Shown: piece by piece, positions 7,775 to 15,852 of the stretch
How the letters are laid out: each line of letters begins with the position of its first letter
Numbering within the stretch: position 1 is the stretch's first letter
NCBI GenBank assembly: GCA_013694595.1
Contig: JACDCC010000303.1
Location: forward strand, 1 to 32,470
Direction: 5' to 3'
Source of the DNA: Chthoniobacterales bacterium
Lineage (GTDB): Bacteria; Verrucomicrobiota; Verrucomicrobiia; Chthoniobacterales; UBA10450
Length of the DNA: 32,470 nt
Notes under the pieces: model-generated
The model's database searches: none
Told to the model about the DNA's origin: nothing
What the model saw: only the letters and a program-made list of their open reading frames with translations
Translations under genes and position numbers: made by a program

Positions 7775-8565
7775 CTGGTAAAGTAGAGCAGCGCCTCGTA
7801 AACACCGGCGCCGCATTCGCTTTCAGCGACGTATCCGCCGGCGTCGCGCACCGTCTGCTTCACCTGCGGGATGGCGTTCGCCGGGCAGGCGGGGTAAGCC
7901 GCATGCGTTCCATCCAACATCGAGATATCATTGTGGTGATCACCGGCCGCGAATGTCTCCTCGCGCGGCACTTCGATGAGCCGTGATAGTTCGGCGAGTG
8001 CAGCGCCTTTGTGGTAATCGGCATGGCAAAATCGCAGGTAAACGGTGTTGTGCTGGTAATGGAACTTCGGATGTGCAGCGCGCGCTTCATCGATGAAGCG
8101 GATGATCTGCGCCATCTCCTCCTCGTTCTGCGCGATCAAGCCTTCGGGCCCATGTCGCTCGTGGATGATCCGGGCTCGCGTATTCCGCTGCACGTAATCA
8201 AGCACCTTCGTGTAAACGGCCGAGGCTGACTGATACAGCTCCGCGTGGTCACGCGCGACGCGCGAGTTCCAGTCGCCGAATGCTTCCCACTTGTCGCCAT
8301 TCAAACCGCGGCGAAAGACATCGCGCTCGCTCGTGAGGATGAAATCGGGCCGCACCGGGAAGTCGAAATCCGTTAGGCCGGTTTCGAGCAGCGACATCGA
8401 CCGTCCAGTGTTGATCGCCCAGATGGCGCCGCCATTCTGCAGTTCCTGGATCAGCGCCATGCAGCGCGCATCGAGCACGGAGTCGCGCGTACCTTCTTGG
8501 TTCAGATGGTGCGCAACCAGAGTGCCGTCGAAATCTGTGCTGAGGAGGCGGATCTTTCCGGGCAT
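7771..8565 (-). CDS. HAD-superfamily hydrolase (Cof-like, class IIB)
   Basis: The product is 264 residues. Motif I is DFDGT with nucleophile D11 and acid D13. Motif II is the NTGR segment following an AIWAIN strand. The C-terminal motif IV is GDHHNDISML, the GDxxND type found in Cof-like and sucrose-phosphatase-like phosphatases. The cap lies between motifs II and III (class II). It probably dephosphorylates a sugar phosphate or similar small metabolite in the cytoplasm; the substrate cannot be told from sequence. It is transcribed divergently from the 94-aa coiled-coil gene across an 87-bp gap containing a perfect inverted repeat. Confidence 0.92.
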   Translation of the reverse strand: MPGKIRLLSTDFDGTLVAHHLNQEGTRDSVLDARCMALIQELQNGGAIWAINTGRSMSLLETGLTDFDFPVRPDFILTSERDVFRRGLNGDKWEAFGDWNSRVARDHAELYQSASAVYTKVLDYVQRNTRARIIHERHGPEGLIAQNEEEMAQIIRFIDEARAAHPKFHYQHNTVYLRFCHADYHKGAALAELSRLIEVPREETFAAGDHHNDISMLDGTHAAYPACPANAIPQVKQTVRDAGGYVAESECGAGVYEALLYFTS

Positions 8566-8612
8566 GGGAGCGGCTAACCTAGGGTTGCATTCGCTTCAGG
8601 CAATCGGCCTTC

Positions 8613-8634
8613 GCTTGTGCTTCCAGGCACAAGC
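8613..8634. promoter_or_regulatory. perfect 8-bp inverted repeat in a divergent promoter region
   Basis: GCTTGTGC (8613-8620) and GCACAAGC (8627-8634) form perfect arms around a 6-nt centre. The repeat lies between the divergent HAD gene (start 8565) and the 94-aa gene (start 8653). It sits where no transcript should end, so an operator for a dimeric regulator is more likely than a terminator. A TAAAAT sequence (8639-8644), downstream of the repeat, resembles a -10 element but is very close to the start codon. Confidence 0.45.
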
Positions 8635-8652
8635 AGGCTAAAATCGCGGCAG

Positions 8653-8937
8653 ATGAAATCCGCCTACGAACTCGCCATGGAACGGCTGGAGAAGAAAGCC
8701 CCGTCGGTCACCCTCACAGCGGAGCAGAAGGAGCAGATCGCGGAGATTGACTCCAATTACAAAGCGAAGATTGCGGAGAAGGAACTCTTCCTGAAGGACG
8801 AGATCAGGAAGGCGCGGAGCGGCGGCCGCCTCGATGAAGCCGAGTCGCTCGAGAAGCAGCTCACGGTCCACATTCGGCGGCTGCAGGAAGATTGCGAAGA
8901 GAAGAAGGGAAAGCTCCGGCAGACATTTGGACGCTGA
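8653..8937 (+). CDS. small coiled-coil hypothetical protein
   Basis: The product is 94 residues, with the start at ATG 8653; an upstream in-frame TTG-type extension adds no conserved-looking sequence. Almost the whole protein is predicted alpha-helical coiled coil, dense in Lys and Glu with heptad-like hydrophobic spacing (QIAEIDSNYKAKIAEKELFL, EAESLEKQLTVHIRRLQ). There is no signal peptide or membrane segment. I do not recognise a characterised family; structurally it could be a small scaffold or nucleoid-type protein, but that is only a guess. The next gene is in the same frame 39 bp downstream. Confidence 0.8.
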   Translation: MKSAYELAMERLEKKAPSVTLTAEQKEQIAEIDSNYKAKIAEKELFLKDEIRKARSGGRLDEAESLEKQLTVHIRRLQEDCEEKKGKLRQTFGR

Positions 8938-8976
8938 AGACCTCGTGGCGCTGGACGGATCGCGGCACCGAATCCG

Positions 8977-9893
8977 GTGCGCGCGCAAGAGCTCGGCTCC
9001 ACGTGGATGCGGCACATGCGGCGCGGCGACTTCGCGGCCGCGTGGGAGGTCAGCGACGAGGTGCTCCGCGGCCGCGCCGGGCAAGCATGCGATCACTTGC
9101 CGCGGCATTTTCAGTGGGTCTGGGATGGGGAGCCACTCGCGGGTAAGCGGGTTCTGATCCGCTGTTATCACGGGCTCGGCGACAGGATCAATTCATCCGC
9201 TATGCGCCGCTCATGAGAGAGAGCGCAGCTCGCGTGAGCGTGTGGGCGCAGCCTGCGTTGCTCCGGTTGCTGCGCAGCGTTCGCGGAATCGATGAGATCT
9301 TTCCGCTGCATCGCGGTGAGCCGGCGATCGCGCGTGATGTCGACGTCGAGGTGATGGAACTGCCGCACGTGTTCCGCTCGACCGTTCAGACGCTCCCGGC
9401 GGACGTGCCGTATCTTCGCGCGCCAGCTGCAGACCGCCCGCGCCTCGATGATGGAGATTTGCATGTGGGGATCGTCTGGAAATGCGGCGACTGGGCGCCG
9501 GAACGCTCGATCCCAGTCGAGCTGCTGGAACCTTTAACACAAATCTCCGGGGTCATGCTGCACGTCCTGCAGCGCGGATCAGGACTGGACGAACGACCGC
9601 CTGGCTTCGGTGTGGTCTCGGGATCGGACGACATCCTGGAAGCGGCACGGACGATTGCCTCGCTCGACCTGATGATCTCGATCGACAGCATGCCGGCGCA
9701 TCTGGCGGGAGCGCTCGCTGTCCCGACCTGGACGTTGCTCCAGGCGAAAGCGGACTGGCGGTGGATGGACGAGCGAACCGACTCGCCTTGGTATCCGACG
9801 ATGCGGCTGTTCCGCCAGCAACAGGAGGGTGATTGGCGTTCTGTCGTAGCTGAAGCCGCTGCAGAGCTACGCCGGATGGCCGGACAGCCGTAA
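8977..9893 (+). pseudogene. glycosyltransferase family 9-like protein, single frameshift
   Basis: GTG 8977 opens a frame that runs as RVLIRCYHGLGDRI and then meets a stop at 9214-9216. From about 9190 the +1 frame continues as QFIRYAPLMRESAARVSVWA and stays open to 9893. Adding one base near 9190 restores one protein of about 305 residues. It has a short TPR-like N-terminus (about 1-35) and a GT-B domain of the heptosyltransferase type. The C-terminal signatures DLMISIDSMPAHLAGAL and DWRWMDERTDSPWYPTMRLF are typical of TPR-linked GT9 proteins, which transfer sugars, usually onto surface glycans. It is either a recent pseudogene or a one-base assembly error. Confidence 0.8.
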
Positions 9894-9903
9894 GGCCGTC
9901 GGC

Positions 9904-10848
9904 TTACACCTCGCGATCTACAGTCGCGACGCTCGAGTCGGTTGAACCGCTGCGCTTCGGCAGATCAGGATCAAGAAAACCGAGCATGTGCGCGTGCTTG
10001 ATGACGCGGACACCTTCCCGCTGCTGAACGTCAACGATCTGCTGGTGGAACGCCTCCATTTTCGTCCAGTGTACCTTTGGCCGGAAATGGTGCTCCGCGT
10101 GGTAGCCATTATAGAAGAAGAGCCAGTTATAGAGCTTTCCGTAGCTGCTGACGCCCCAGGCGATCGGCTTGTCGGGGTCAGCGCCGTAATGGCGGAAGTA
10201 GCCGTTCAAATAGCTGAAGCAGTGGCCGAAATAGAAGAACGGCAGGAAAAAGAAGATTACGTAGCGCCAGTTCAGCAGGAACAGGATGAAAAGCGTGCCG
10301 GCGAATGCCGCCAGCTCGAGGTTTCCCCACAGCAGCTCCGCTTTACCGCGCTTCCGGAGTTCCCGCGCAATGGCCGCCGGGTTGTCGCGGAAGAAGCTGA
10401 GAAACACGTAGCTCCACGGGTTTTCGGCTTCACCGTCGTGGCCATGGCGGTAAATCGAGAGCCAATCGATCGTTTCGCCGTCCTCGTTCGGCCGATCGGA
10501 GTTGCCCTTGTGATGCTGCATATGGACGGCGTCGTAGTACGTCTGCGAGAAGCAGCAGGCGATTGACTGCGTGACACCGAAGAGGTGATTGAGCAGGGGA
10601 GAGCGGAAGAAGGGGTTATGGATGAAGTTGTGGCCGACGCCATTGATGTTGGCATTCACCATCAGCGAGTAGAGGAAGCCAAGGATGAGCATCAGCCAGA
10701 GCGGCGTGTGCGGGTAGAGCCGGAACATCCCCAAGAAGAACGCCAGGTGAAACAGTCCGGCGAGCGCCGGCAGCGCGTCCCAACGCGTATGTGCGAAGAG
10801 CTTGGAGCTGGTCGTCGGACGGTCGACGTGGAGTCGTTCGTGAGACAT
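9904..10848 (-). CDS. membrane fatty-acid desaturase / hydroxylase family
   Basis: From ATG 10848 the product is 314 residues; a longer frame to 10935 only adds residues encoded by a tandem repeat. Three histidine boxes that would bind the di-iron centre are visible: HNFIH (about 73-77), HMQHH (about 108-112) and HAEHH (about 248-252). Hydrophobic helices lie at about 30-60 and 175-215, as expected for an integral membrane desaturase that oxidises an acyl chain or related lipid (COG3239-type). The exact substrate cannot be inferred. The gene ends 11 bp from the convergent glycosyltransferase-like gene. Confidence 0.9.
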   Translation of the reverse strand: MSHERLHVDRPTTSSKLFAHTRWDALPALAGLFHLAFFLGMFRLYPHTPLWLMLILGFLYSLMVNANINGVGHNFIHNPFFRSPLLNHLFGVTQSIACCFSQTYYDAVHMQHHKGNSDRPNEDGETIDWLSIYRHGHDGEAENPWSYVFLSFFRDNPAAIARELRKRGKAELLWGNLELAAFAGTLFILFLLNWRYVIFFFLPFFYFGHCFSYLNGYFRHYGADPDKPIAWGVSSYGKLYNWLFFYNGYHAEHHFRPKVHWTKMEAFHQQIVDVQQREGVRVIKHAHMLGFLDPDLPKRSGSTDSSVATVDREV

Positions 10849-10863
10849 AGGCGGCGCTGAAAT

Positions 10864-10913
10864 TAGATGGGTCCGGGTTGTTGGAAAATAGATGGGCCCG
10901 GGTTGTTGGAAAG
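10864..10913. repeat. tandem duplication of a 25-bp unit upstream of the desaturase
   Basis: Two adjacent 25-bp units (10864-10888 and 10889-10913) each begin TAGATGGG and contain CCGGGTTGTTGGAAA. They differ at one internal base (T/C) and at the last base. They lie just upstream of the chosen desaturase start and could either carry a regulatory site in duplicate or be a replication slippage product. Confidence 0.7.
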
Positions 10914-10935
10914 CGCTGATTAGCTGGCGCGCCAC

Positions 10936-11269
10936 CTTCTGCCGCGTCGGCAGATGCGATATAGTGCGGCCAGCGACCGCCTCGGAAGTGGGGGCGCTGC
11001 CGACGGCCGCCGCTTAGCAGCAGCCGTGCCGGTGGTCGGGAAATCGGTTGGTCCACCTTGCCGGTATCTGCTGCCATGGACACCATTCCGACGCACCGCG
11101 TCGCGGCGGCACGCTGCTGTCCGCGCTGGGCAGCGGCTGCGCGTGGCAGCGCAGTCAAGCACCTTGCGGAGCCATGCTGGTGAGGCTGACCGCGGCGCGA
11201 AAACAACTCTTCCTGGACCGCTCGCGGACATTCTGATCACGGGCAGCGGGCCAGCCAGCGCCTTTCGAC
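10936..11269. other. non-coding or degraded sequence
   Basis: No frame in this 334-bp stretch has a convincing protein-like composition. The open frames that cross it are arginine/alanine/proline-rich GC shadows. It probably contains the eroded 5' part of the PEP-CTERM-type gene that follows, plus the desaturase upstream region. Confidence 0.5.
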
Positions 11270-11818
11270 GTGAAACGGCAGCCTCAGTTCACCCACGACA
11301 TCAAATTCTCCGACCTGCAGGCGACCACCATCATGCTGAACGGAGTCTCCTACTTCCAGATTCTGCTGGATGTGAACGAGCCCAACGGCGCCAAGTCGAT
11401 TATCAAACTGGACGAGCTGCGGCTCTATACTTCGCAGATCGGCAGCCAGACCACGACCAATGTCGACAGCCTGGGAACCCTGCTCAACGACCTTGATTTT
11501 TACGGCGACAGCCAGGTGATTATTGACGCATCGCGTAACCACGGCAGCGGCTCGGGGGACGTGAACATTTACATTCCGGGGGAAGCATTCGCGGGTACTT
11601 CACCAGACGACTACGTCTAACTGTACGCACTGTTCTCGGAAGGTAACCTGAAGAACAACCCCGATGGCACTCAGGGTGGCTTCGAAGAGTTCGCGCTCGT
11701 GCGGAACATCACCCCGATTCCTGAGCTCAGCTCCTTCTTCCCGATCATCCGCCTGATGGTGGCGGTGTTCGCAACGAACGTTCTCCGCCGCCGCAAGCGG
11801 GCGCGCACTGTAGCGTAA
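11270..11818 (+). pseudogene. remnant of a PEP-CTERM-type exported protein gene, with internal stop
   Basis: Frame 2 encodes a protein-like segment from about 11285 (FTHDIKFSDLQ) to an in-frame TAA at 11618-11620. The same frame then continues without interruption to TAA 11816-11818. The stop falls in DDYV*LYALF, where TAC for TAA would restore a Tyr. The continuation ends in a C-terminal sorting signal: ITPIPELSSF, a hydrophobic helix, then RRRKRAR. This is a variant of the VPEP-helix-basic PEP-CTERM anchor processed by exosortase. No signal peptide is found upstream, so the 5' end is missing too. The mature part would be a beta-rich extracellular domain. The gene looks dead, though read-through cannot be excluded. 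Confidence 0.7.
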
Positions 11819-11855
11819 CGGCTGTCAGCTTTCTTTCGGTTTATCTCAGTTTGGC

Positions 11856-11888
11856 GGAGGCGACAGGCGACTGTCGCCTCCGTTTTTT
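11856..11888 (+). terminator. strong intrinsic terminator
   Basis: A perfect 11-bp stem (GGAGGCGACAG, 11856-11866, with CTGTCGCCTCC, 11871-11881) encloses a GCGA tetraloop of the stable GNRA class. It is followed at once by G and six T (11882-11888). It lies 38 bp after the PEP-CTERM-type gene. An intact terminator behind a decayed gene suggests that inactivation was recent. Confidence 0.93.
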
Positions 11889-12030
11889 GTACCTGGATCT
11901 CGCCAATAGTGATGGGTCGCAGGCGCTCCTGCGGGCGAGGTCTCGTCCCGTCGATGTGTACGTTTCAAAGTGCTTGCGTGCTGGTTCCGGCAACGGCAGC
12001 AGGGTACCCGAATTGAGCGGCAATCCGCGG

Positions 12031-12060
12031 TTGCCAATGCTCCCTTCGTCCGCCTAGGTT
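12031..12060 (+). promoter_or_regulatory. candidate sigma-70-type promoter for prs
   Basis: TTGCCA (12031-12036) and TAGGTT (12055-12060) are separated by 18 bp and lie 18-40 bp upstream of the prs start candidates. Each matches the -35 or -10 consensus only partly, so this is suggestive. Confidence 0.3.
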
Positions 12061-12078
12061 TAGCGCCCCTTTCGTTAT

Positions 12079-13041
12079 ATGTACGCGCTTTCACCAGAGA
12101 TGAAGATCTTCAGCGGCTCCGCTAACCGCGAGCTCGCGCAGCGCATTTGTGACTCGATTGGCGCACCGCTTGGTCAGGCGACGATCAGCTCGTTCCCGGA
12201 CGGCGAGACGTACGTTCGCATCGAAGAAAACATCCGCGGCCGGGACGTTTATATAATCCAGCCGACGTCGCCGCCCACCAATCAGCACCTGATGGAGCTG
12301 CTGATCATGGTGGATGCGGCCCGGCGCGCCAGTGCCGCCCGGATTACGGCGGTGATCCCGTTTTTCGGGTACGCGCGCCAGGACCGAAAAGACCAGCCGC
12401 GCGTGCCGATCACCGCCAAGCTGGTGGCGAATCTCCTCGCGGCAGCCGGTGTGAATCGCGTCCTCACGATGGACCTGCATGCGCAGCAGGTGCAGGGATT
12501 CTTCGATATCCCGGTCGATCACCTCTATTCGATGCCCGTGCTCATCAAGTACCTCCGGACGAAATTGACGCGCAAAACGGTGGTCGTTTCGCCGGATCTG
12601 GGCGGCCTCAAGATGGCTTCGGCCTATTCGCAGGCGCTGGGCGCAAACCTTGCGATCGTGGCGAAGCAGCGGAAAACGCCCACGGAGACTGAAGCGCTCT
12701 ATGTGATCGGTGAGGTGGAGGGTTGTGACGTGCTGCTGGTGGACGATCTTACCGAGACCGCCGGCACGCTCACGTCCGCGGCCAAGATGTTGAAGGAACG
12801 CGGCGCGTTAGACATCTACGCGGGTGTGGCTCACGCGGTCCTGGTGGATCTTGCCATTCCCCGGTTGCAAAACTCCGAGATCGAGGAATTAATAACGACC
12901 AACAGCACGCCTGTGCGCACGGTGGAAGGGTTTAAAACCACTGTGCTGTGCATCTCCGAGCTTCTCGGCGAAGGCATCAAGCGGATTCATAGTGATGAAT
13001 CCGTCTCGTCGTTGTTCAAGATCGAAGGCAACAGCAAGTAG
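12079..13041 (+). CDS. prs: ribose-phosphate pyrophosphokinase (PRPP synthetase)
   Basis: The 320-residue enzyme transfers pyrophosphate from ATP to ribose-5-phosphate, giving PRPP for nucleotide, histidine and tryptophan synthesis. The N-terminal MKIFSGSANRELAQRI, the ATP-loop segment YARQDRKDQPRVPITAKLVA, MDLHAQQVQGFFDIPVDHL and the PRPP-binding loop LLVDDLTETAGTL (near residue 220) are all present. Start choice is open: ATG 12079 is the longest frame, but ATG 12100 (MKIFSG) matches the usual family N-terminus better and gives 313 residues. It heads a run with rplY/ctc 9 bp downstream, the common prs-ctc pairing. Confidence 0.97.
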   Translation: MYALSPEMKIFSGSANRELAQRICDSIGAPLGQATISSFPDGETYVRIEENIRGRDVYIIQPTSPPTNQHLMELLIMVDAARRASAARITAVIPFFGYARQDRKDQPRVPITAKLVANLLAAAGVNRVLTMDLHAQQVQGFFDIPVDHLYSMPVLIKYLRTKLTRKTVVVSPDLGGLKMASAYSQALGANLAIVAKQRKTPTETEALYVIGEVEGCDVLLVDDLTETAGTLTSAAKMLKERGALDIYAGVAHAVLVDLAIPRLQNSEIEELITTNSTPVRTVEGFKTTVLCISELLGEGIKRIHSDESVSSLFKIEGNSK

Positions 13042-13050
13042 GAACTCATC

Positions 13051-13722
13051 ATGGCTACACAAGTAAAACTCGCGGCGGAGCGACGCACGGCACTCGGTCG
13101 TTCGTCAGTGAAGAAAATCAAAGCGGCGGGTGCGGTGCCAGCGGTGATCTACGGTGCCAAAGACAAACCGGAAGCGCTGCAGGTCTCGCGGCGCGACATC
13201 AACGCCATCCTGAGCCATGCCTCCGGCGAAAACATTCTCGTCGAGCTGGAGATCGCGGGAGATGCGAACCGTCTCGCGCTCGTGCAGGAAGTTCAGCATT
13301 CGCCGGTGGGTGGTGCTGTTTTGCATATCGATTTCCATGCCGTTTCGATGGACGAAATGATCGAAGCCGACGTGCCGCTGGAGCCGATCGGCACGGCCAA
13401 CGGCGTGAAGAACTTCGGCGGCCTGCTCGAGCAGAGCCTCCGTTCCCTCGCGATTGAATGTTTGCCGCGCGACTTGCCTGATGTGATCAGCGTCGACGTT
13501 TCGACGTTGAACATCGGTGACGCCATCCACGTTCGTGAGCTCCCTCTGCCGGCGGGCGTTACGACACGCGTCCCGGCGGATCTCACCGCCTTCTCAGTCA
13601 TGGCTCCGACGGTGGAAGACGAAACGCTCGCCGCGGCAGCACCAGCCGCCGCGCCGGAAGTCATCAAGGAGAAGAAGGAAGAACCCGACGCTGCCGGCGC
13701 AGGCACGAAGGACAAGAAGTAA
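13051..13722 (+). CDS. rplY: 50S ribosomal protein L25, long Ctc/TL5 form
   Basis: This 223-residue protein binds 5S rRNA in the large subunit. Residues 1-95 are the L25 domain (GRSSVKKIKAAGAVPAVIYG, then a beta-barrel). Residues 96-185 form the extra C-terminal beta domain of the TL5/CTC type. A low-complexity Ala/Glu/Lys tail (about 186-223) is common in long L25 proteins. A TAGGAA sequence about 10 bp before ATG 13051 is a plausible ribosome binding site. The short spacing to prs and pth indicates a shared transcript. Confidence 0.95.
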   Translation: MATQVKLAAERRTALGRSSVKKIKAAGAVPAVIYGAKDKPEALQVSRRDINAILSHASGENILVELEIAGDANRLALVQEVQHSPVGGAVLHIDFHAVSMDEMIEADVPLEPIGTANGVKNFGGLLEQSLRSLAIECLPRDLPDVISVDVSTLNIGDAIHVRELPLPAGVTTRVPADLTAFSVMAPTVEDETLAAAAPAAAPEVIKEKKEEPDAAGAGTKDKK

Positions 13723-13751
13723 GCGGCGAGCTTCTTCGCTTGTAGCATCTC

Positions 13752-14333
13752 TTGCAGGCAGAAACTGCCGCCATCCGTATGGTGGTCGGACTCGGCAATC
13801 CGGGTCCGGAGTACGACCGCACTCGACACAACGTCGGCTTTGCGGTTCTCGATCGATTGGCAGCCGAGTGGCGCGTCGCTTGGCAGCGCTCTGCGAAATG
13901 GGGCGCGTATTGGGCGAAAACAGAGCACGCGCTCCTGGTGAAGCCGATGACCTACATGAACCGTAGCGGCGGCCCGGCCTTGGCAGTCGCGCAGTTTTAC
14001 AAGATCCAGCCGGGTGAGATCCTCGTCGTGCTTGATGAGCTGGCACTGGAGCTCGGCCGTCTGCGCCTTCGCTCGAAAGGCAGCCCCGGCGGCCACAACG
14101 GCCTGGAGTCGATCATCACCAGCTTCGGCACCGAAGAAATCCCGCGGCTGCGCTTTGGCATCGGTGCTCCGCCGATAGCTGGGGCGACCGATTATGTGCT
14201 CGGCCGGTTCTTCGATGAGGAGCAGCCCACCGTGGAAAAAGCCATCACCCGCGCGGCCGAAGCGGTGAAAGTGGCGATTGACAAAAGCGTCGTTTCCGCG
14301 ATGAACACCTTCAACAAAAATCCGGAATCATGA
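13752..14333 (+). CDS. pth: peptidyl-tRNA hydrolase
   Basis: This 193-residue enzyme releases peptides from prematurely dissociated peptidyl-tRNA. VGLGNPGPEYDRTRHNVGF near the N-terminus contains the catalytic histidine (RHN). KPMTYMNRSG and the DELALELGRLRLRSKGSPGGHNGLES block carry the conserved Asp and the GGHNG loop. I use the TTG start at 13752 because the usual family N-terminus has a few residues before VGLGNPG; ATG 13779 would leave only one. The stop overlaps the rpsF start by 4 bp (ATGA). Confidence 0.95.
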   Translation: MQAETAAIRMVVGLGNPGPEYDRTRHNVGFAVLDRLAAEWRVAWQRSAKWGAYWAKTEHALLVKPMTYMNRSGGPALAVAQFYKIQPGEILVVLDELALELGRLRLRSKGSPGGHNGLESIITSFGTEEIPRLRFGIGAPPIAGATDYVLGRFFDEEQPTVEKAITRAAEAVKVAIDKSVVSAMNTFNKNPES

Positions 14334-14659
14334 AGAACCGCTACGAAGCATTGCTCGTCCTGAACACGCAGGGCAAAGAAGACACCATCAAAGACGTCGT
14401 CGACCGGCTGGAAGGCGAATTCCAGAAGGAAGGTGCCGAAATTGAGCAGGTGCAGAAGATGGATAAGCGGCAGTTCTCCTACCAGGCGGGCGAGCTCGAT
14501 GCCGGTCACTTCGTGAACTTCATCTTTCACGCCGACTCGCAGCTGATCACGAAGCTGCGCTCCAAGTTCAAGCTCGATCCGGAAGTTTACCGTCAGCACT
14601 ATCAGCGCCTGCGGCCGAAAACGGAGCAGCGCTCGAAAAAGGTCGCCGACGCGAAGTAA
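14330..14659 (+). CDS. rpsF: 30S ribosomal protein S6
   Basis: The 109-residue product has the standard S6 length and fold pattern: YEALLVLNTQ (strand 1), helix 1, KMDKRQFSYQ, then HFVNFIFHAD and the closing YRQHYQRLRPK. The protein sits in the small-subunit platform, normally paired with S18. Its start overlaps pth, and ssb follows 18 bp later, as in many bacteria. The usual next genes, rpsR (S18) and rplI (L9), are not present here. Confidence 0.97.
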   Translation: MKNRYEALLVLNTQGKEDTIKDVVDRLEGEFQKEGAEIEQVQKMDKRQFSYQAGELDAGHFVNFIFHADSQLITKLRSKFKLDPEVYRQHYQRLRPKTEQRSKKVADAK

Positions 14660-14677
14660 TCTCATTAGAACCGCTGG

Positions 14678-15157
14678 ATGGCCGCCAGTTTCAACAAAGT
14701 CATCCTGATGGGGAACCTCACCCGCGATCCCGAGGTTCGTTACACGCCGAAGGGCAGCGCAGTTTGCGATCTCGGCCTTGCCGTAAACCGGCAGTATAGC
14801 CTCGAGGGCGGGGAGAAGCGGGAGGAAGTCACATTTGTTGACGTGGTCCTTTGGGCGCGGCTGGCGGAAATCGCGGGCGAGTATCTCAAGAAAGGCCGGC
14901 CCGTCCTGATCGAAGGCCGGCTACAGCTGGACAGCTGGGACGATAAGCAAAGCGGGCAGAAACGCTCCAAGCTCCGCGTGATTGGCGAAACGATGCAGTT
15001 GCTCGGCAGCCGGCCAAGCGGTGGCGGGGAAGGGGAGGAAACACCGAGCAGCAGTGGGGCCCGATCGTTCAGCGGCGGCAGCGGCGGCGGCCGCCCCAGC
15101 GCTCCACCCCCGAAACCAGCGCCTGCCGAGCCGGACGACGACGAGATTCCGTTCTGA
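14678..15157 (+). CDS. ssb: single-stranded DNA-binding protein
   Basis: The product is 159 residues. The N-terminal OB fold (about 1-108) begins FNKVILMGNLTRDPEVRYTP and contains WARLAEIAGEYLKKGRPVLIEGRL. A Gly/Ser/Pro-rich flexible linker follows (about 112-150). The acidic tip DDDEIPF is the conserved protein-interaction tail that recruits replication and repair partners. Length and layout are standard for a homotetrameric SSB. It is the last housekeeping gene before the toxin-antitoxin pair, with 51 bp between them. Confidence 0.97.
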   Translation: MAASFNKVILMGNLTRDPEVRYTPKGSAVCDLGLAVNRQYSLEGGEKREEVTFVDVVLWARLAEIAGEYLKKGRPVLIEGRLQLDSWDDKQSGQKRSKLRVIGETMQLLGSRPSGGGEGEETPSSSGARSFSGGSGGGRPSAPPPKPAPAEPDDDEIPF

Positions 15158-15208
15158 GACTTGCGCCGGCTTGCCCCGAACACGTGTGAGCGTTAACCTG
15201 CACGTGCG

Positions 15209-15439
15209 ATGAAAGAGAAGCTCACCCTGACGATTGACGGTGACACCATCGCGCGTGCGAAGGCGTTTGCGAAAAAAGAGAAGACGTCGTTATCTCAGCT
15301 TGTTGAACAGCAATTCAACCGGTTGGGCGGCAAATCGTTCACCGAGAAATGGCGCGGTCAGTTCAAATTGCCCAAACCCGATCCCGATGATCCGCGGCTT
15401 AATTACCTCCTGCAGAAATACGTCAAGTCCGACGGGTGA
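15209..15439 (+). CDS. antitoxin, DUF6364-like ribbon-helix-helix protein
   Basis: The 76-residue product has an N-terminal LTLTIDGDTIARAKAFAKKEKTSLSQLVEQ segment. That is the strand-helix-helix pattern of MetJ/Arc-type DNA-binding antitoxins (DUF6364-like). The C-terminal 35 residues (FTEKWRGQFKLPKPDPDDPR and on) are polar and would bind and mask the toxin. The stop overlaps the downstream PIN toxin start as GTGA, giving coupled translation. By analogy with related type II modules, the antitoxin-toxin complex probably represses this operon. Confidence 0.85.
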   Translation: MKEKLTLTIDGDTIARAKAFAKKEKTSLSQLVEQQFNRLGGKSFTEKWRGQFKLPKPDPDDPRLNYLLQKYVKSDG

Positions 15440-15852
15440 AGCTTTTGTTTGATGCCGACGTCCTGCTGAACGTCGCGCTCGATCGTGCTGCTTTCGCCGA
15501 CGAAAGCACCGAAGCCATCGAACGCTGCCAGAAAGTACCGCGCTCGCTGATACTGGCCTGGCAAACGGTCTCGAACGTGTACTATGTGCTCCGTGCGGCG
15601 CGGAGCGACGCCAAAGCTCGGACGTTCATCTCGGACATGCTTCGTTTCGCGGTCGTGGTGAGCGGCGGGACTGAGGCGGTGAATCGGGCGCTCTCCTTGC
15701 CAATGAACGACTTTGAAGATGCCCTCCAAGTTGCGGCGGCCATGTCAGTAGACGCTGACTTCATCGTCACCAGAAACGTGCGCGATTACCGCGGCTCGCC
15801 AGTGCCGATCCGGACGCCGCATCAATTCCTCATGGAAGAGCGAAAGTCATGA
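15436..15852 (+). CDS. PIN-domain ribonuclease toxin (VapC-like)
   Basis: The 138-residue product starts at GTG 15436, overlapping the antitoxin stop. The PIN-fold acidic residues are visible: D7 and D9 in LLFDADVLLN, an acidic pair in NDFEDALQVAAA (about residues 95-100), and the C-terminal TRNVRDYRGSP block. Such toxins cut tRNA or mRNA unless bound by the cognate antitoxin. Its stop overlaps the start of dprA (ATGA), so the toxin, antitoxin and DprA genes appear to be translated from one transcript, an unusual neighbour for dprA. Confidence 0.88.
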   Translation: MKLLFDADVLLNVALDRAAFADESTEAIERCQKVPRSLILAWQTVSNVYYVLRAARSDAKARTFISDMLRFAVVVSGGTEAVNRALSLPMNDFEDALQVAAAMSVDADFIVTRNVRDYRGSPVPIRTPHQFLMEERKS

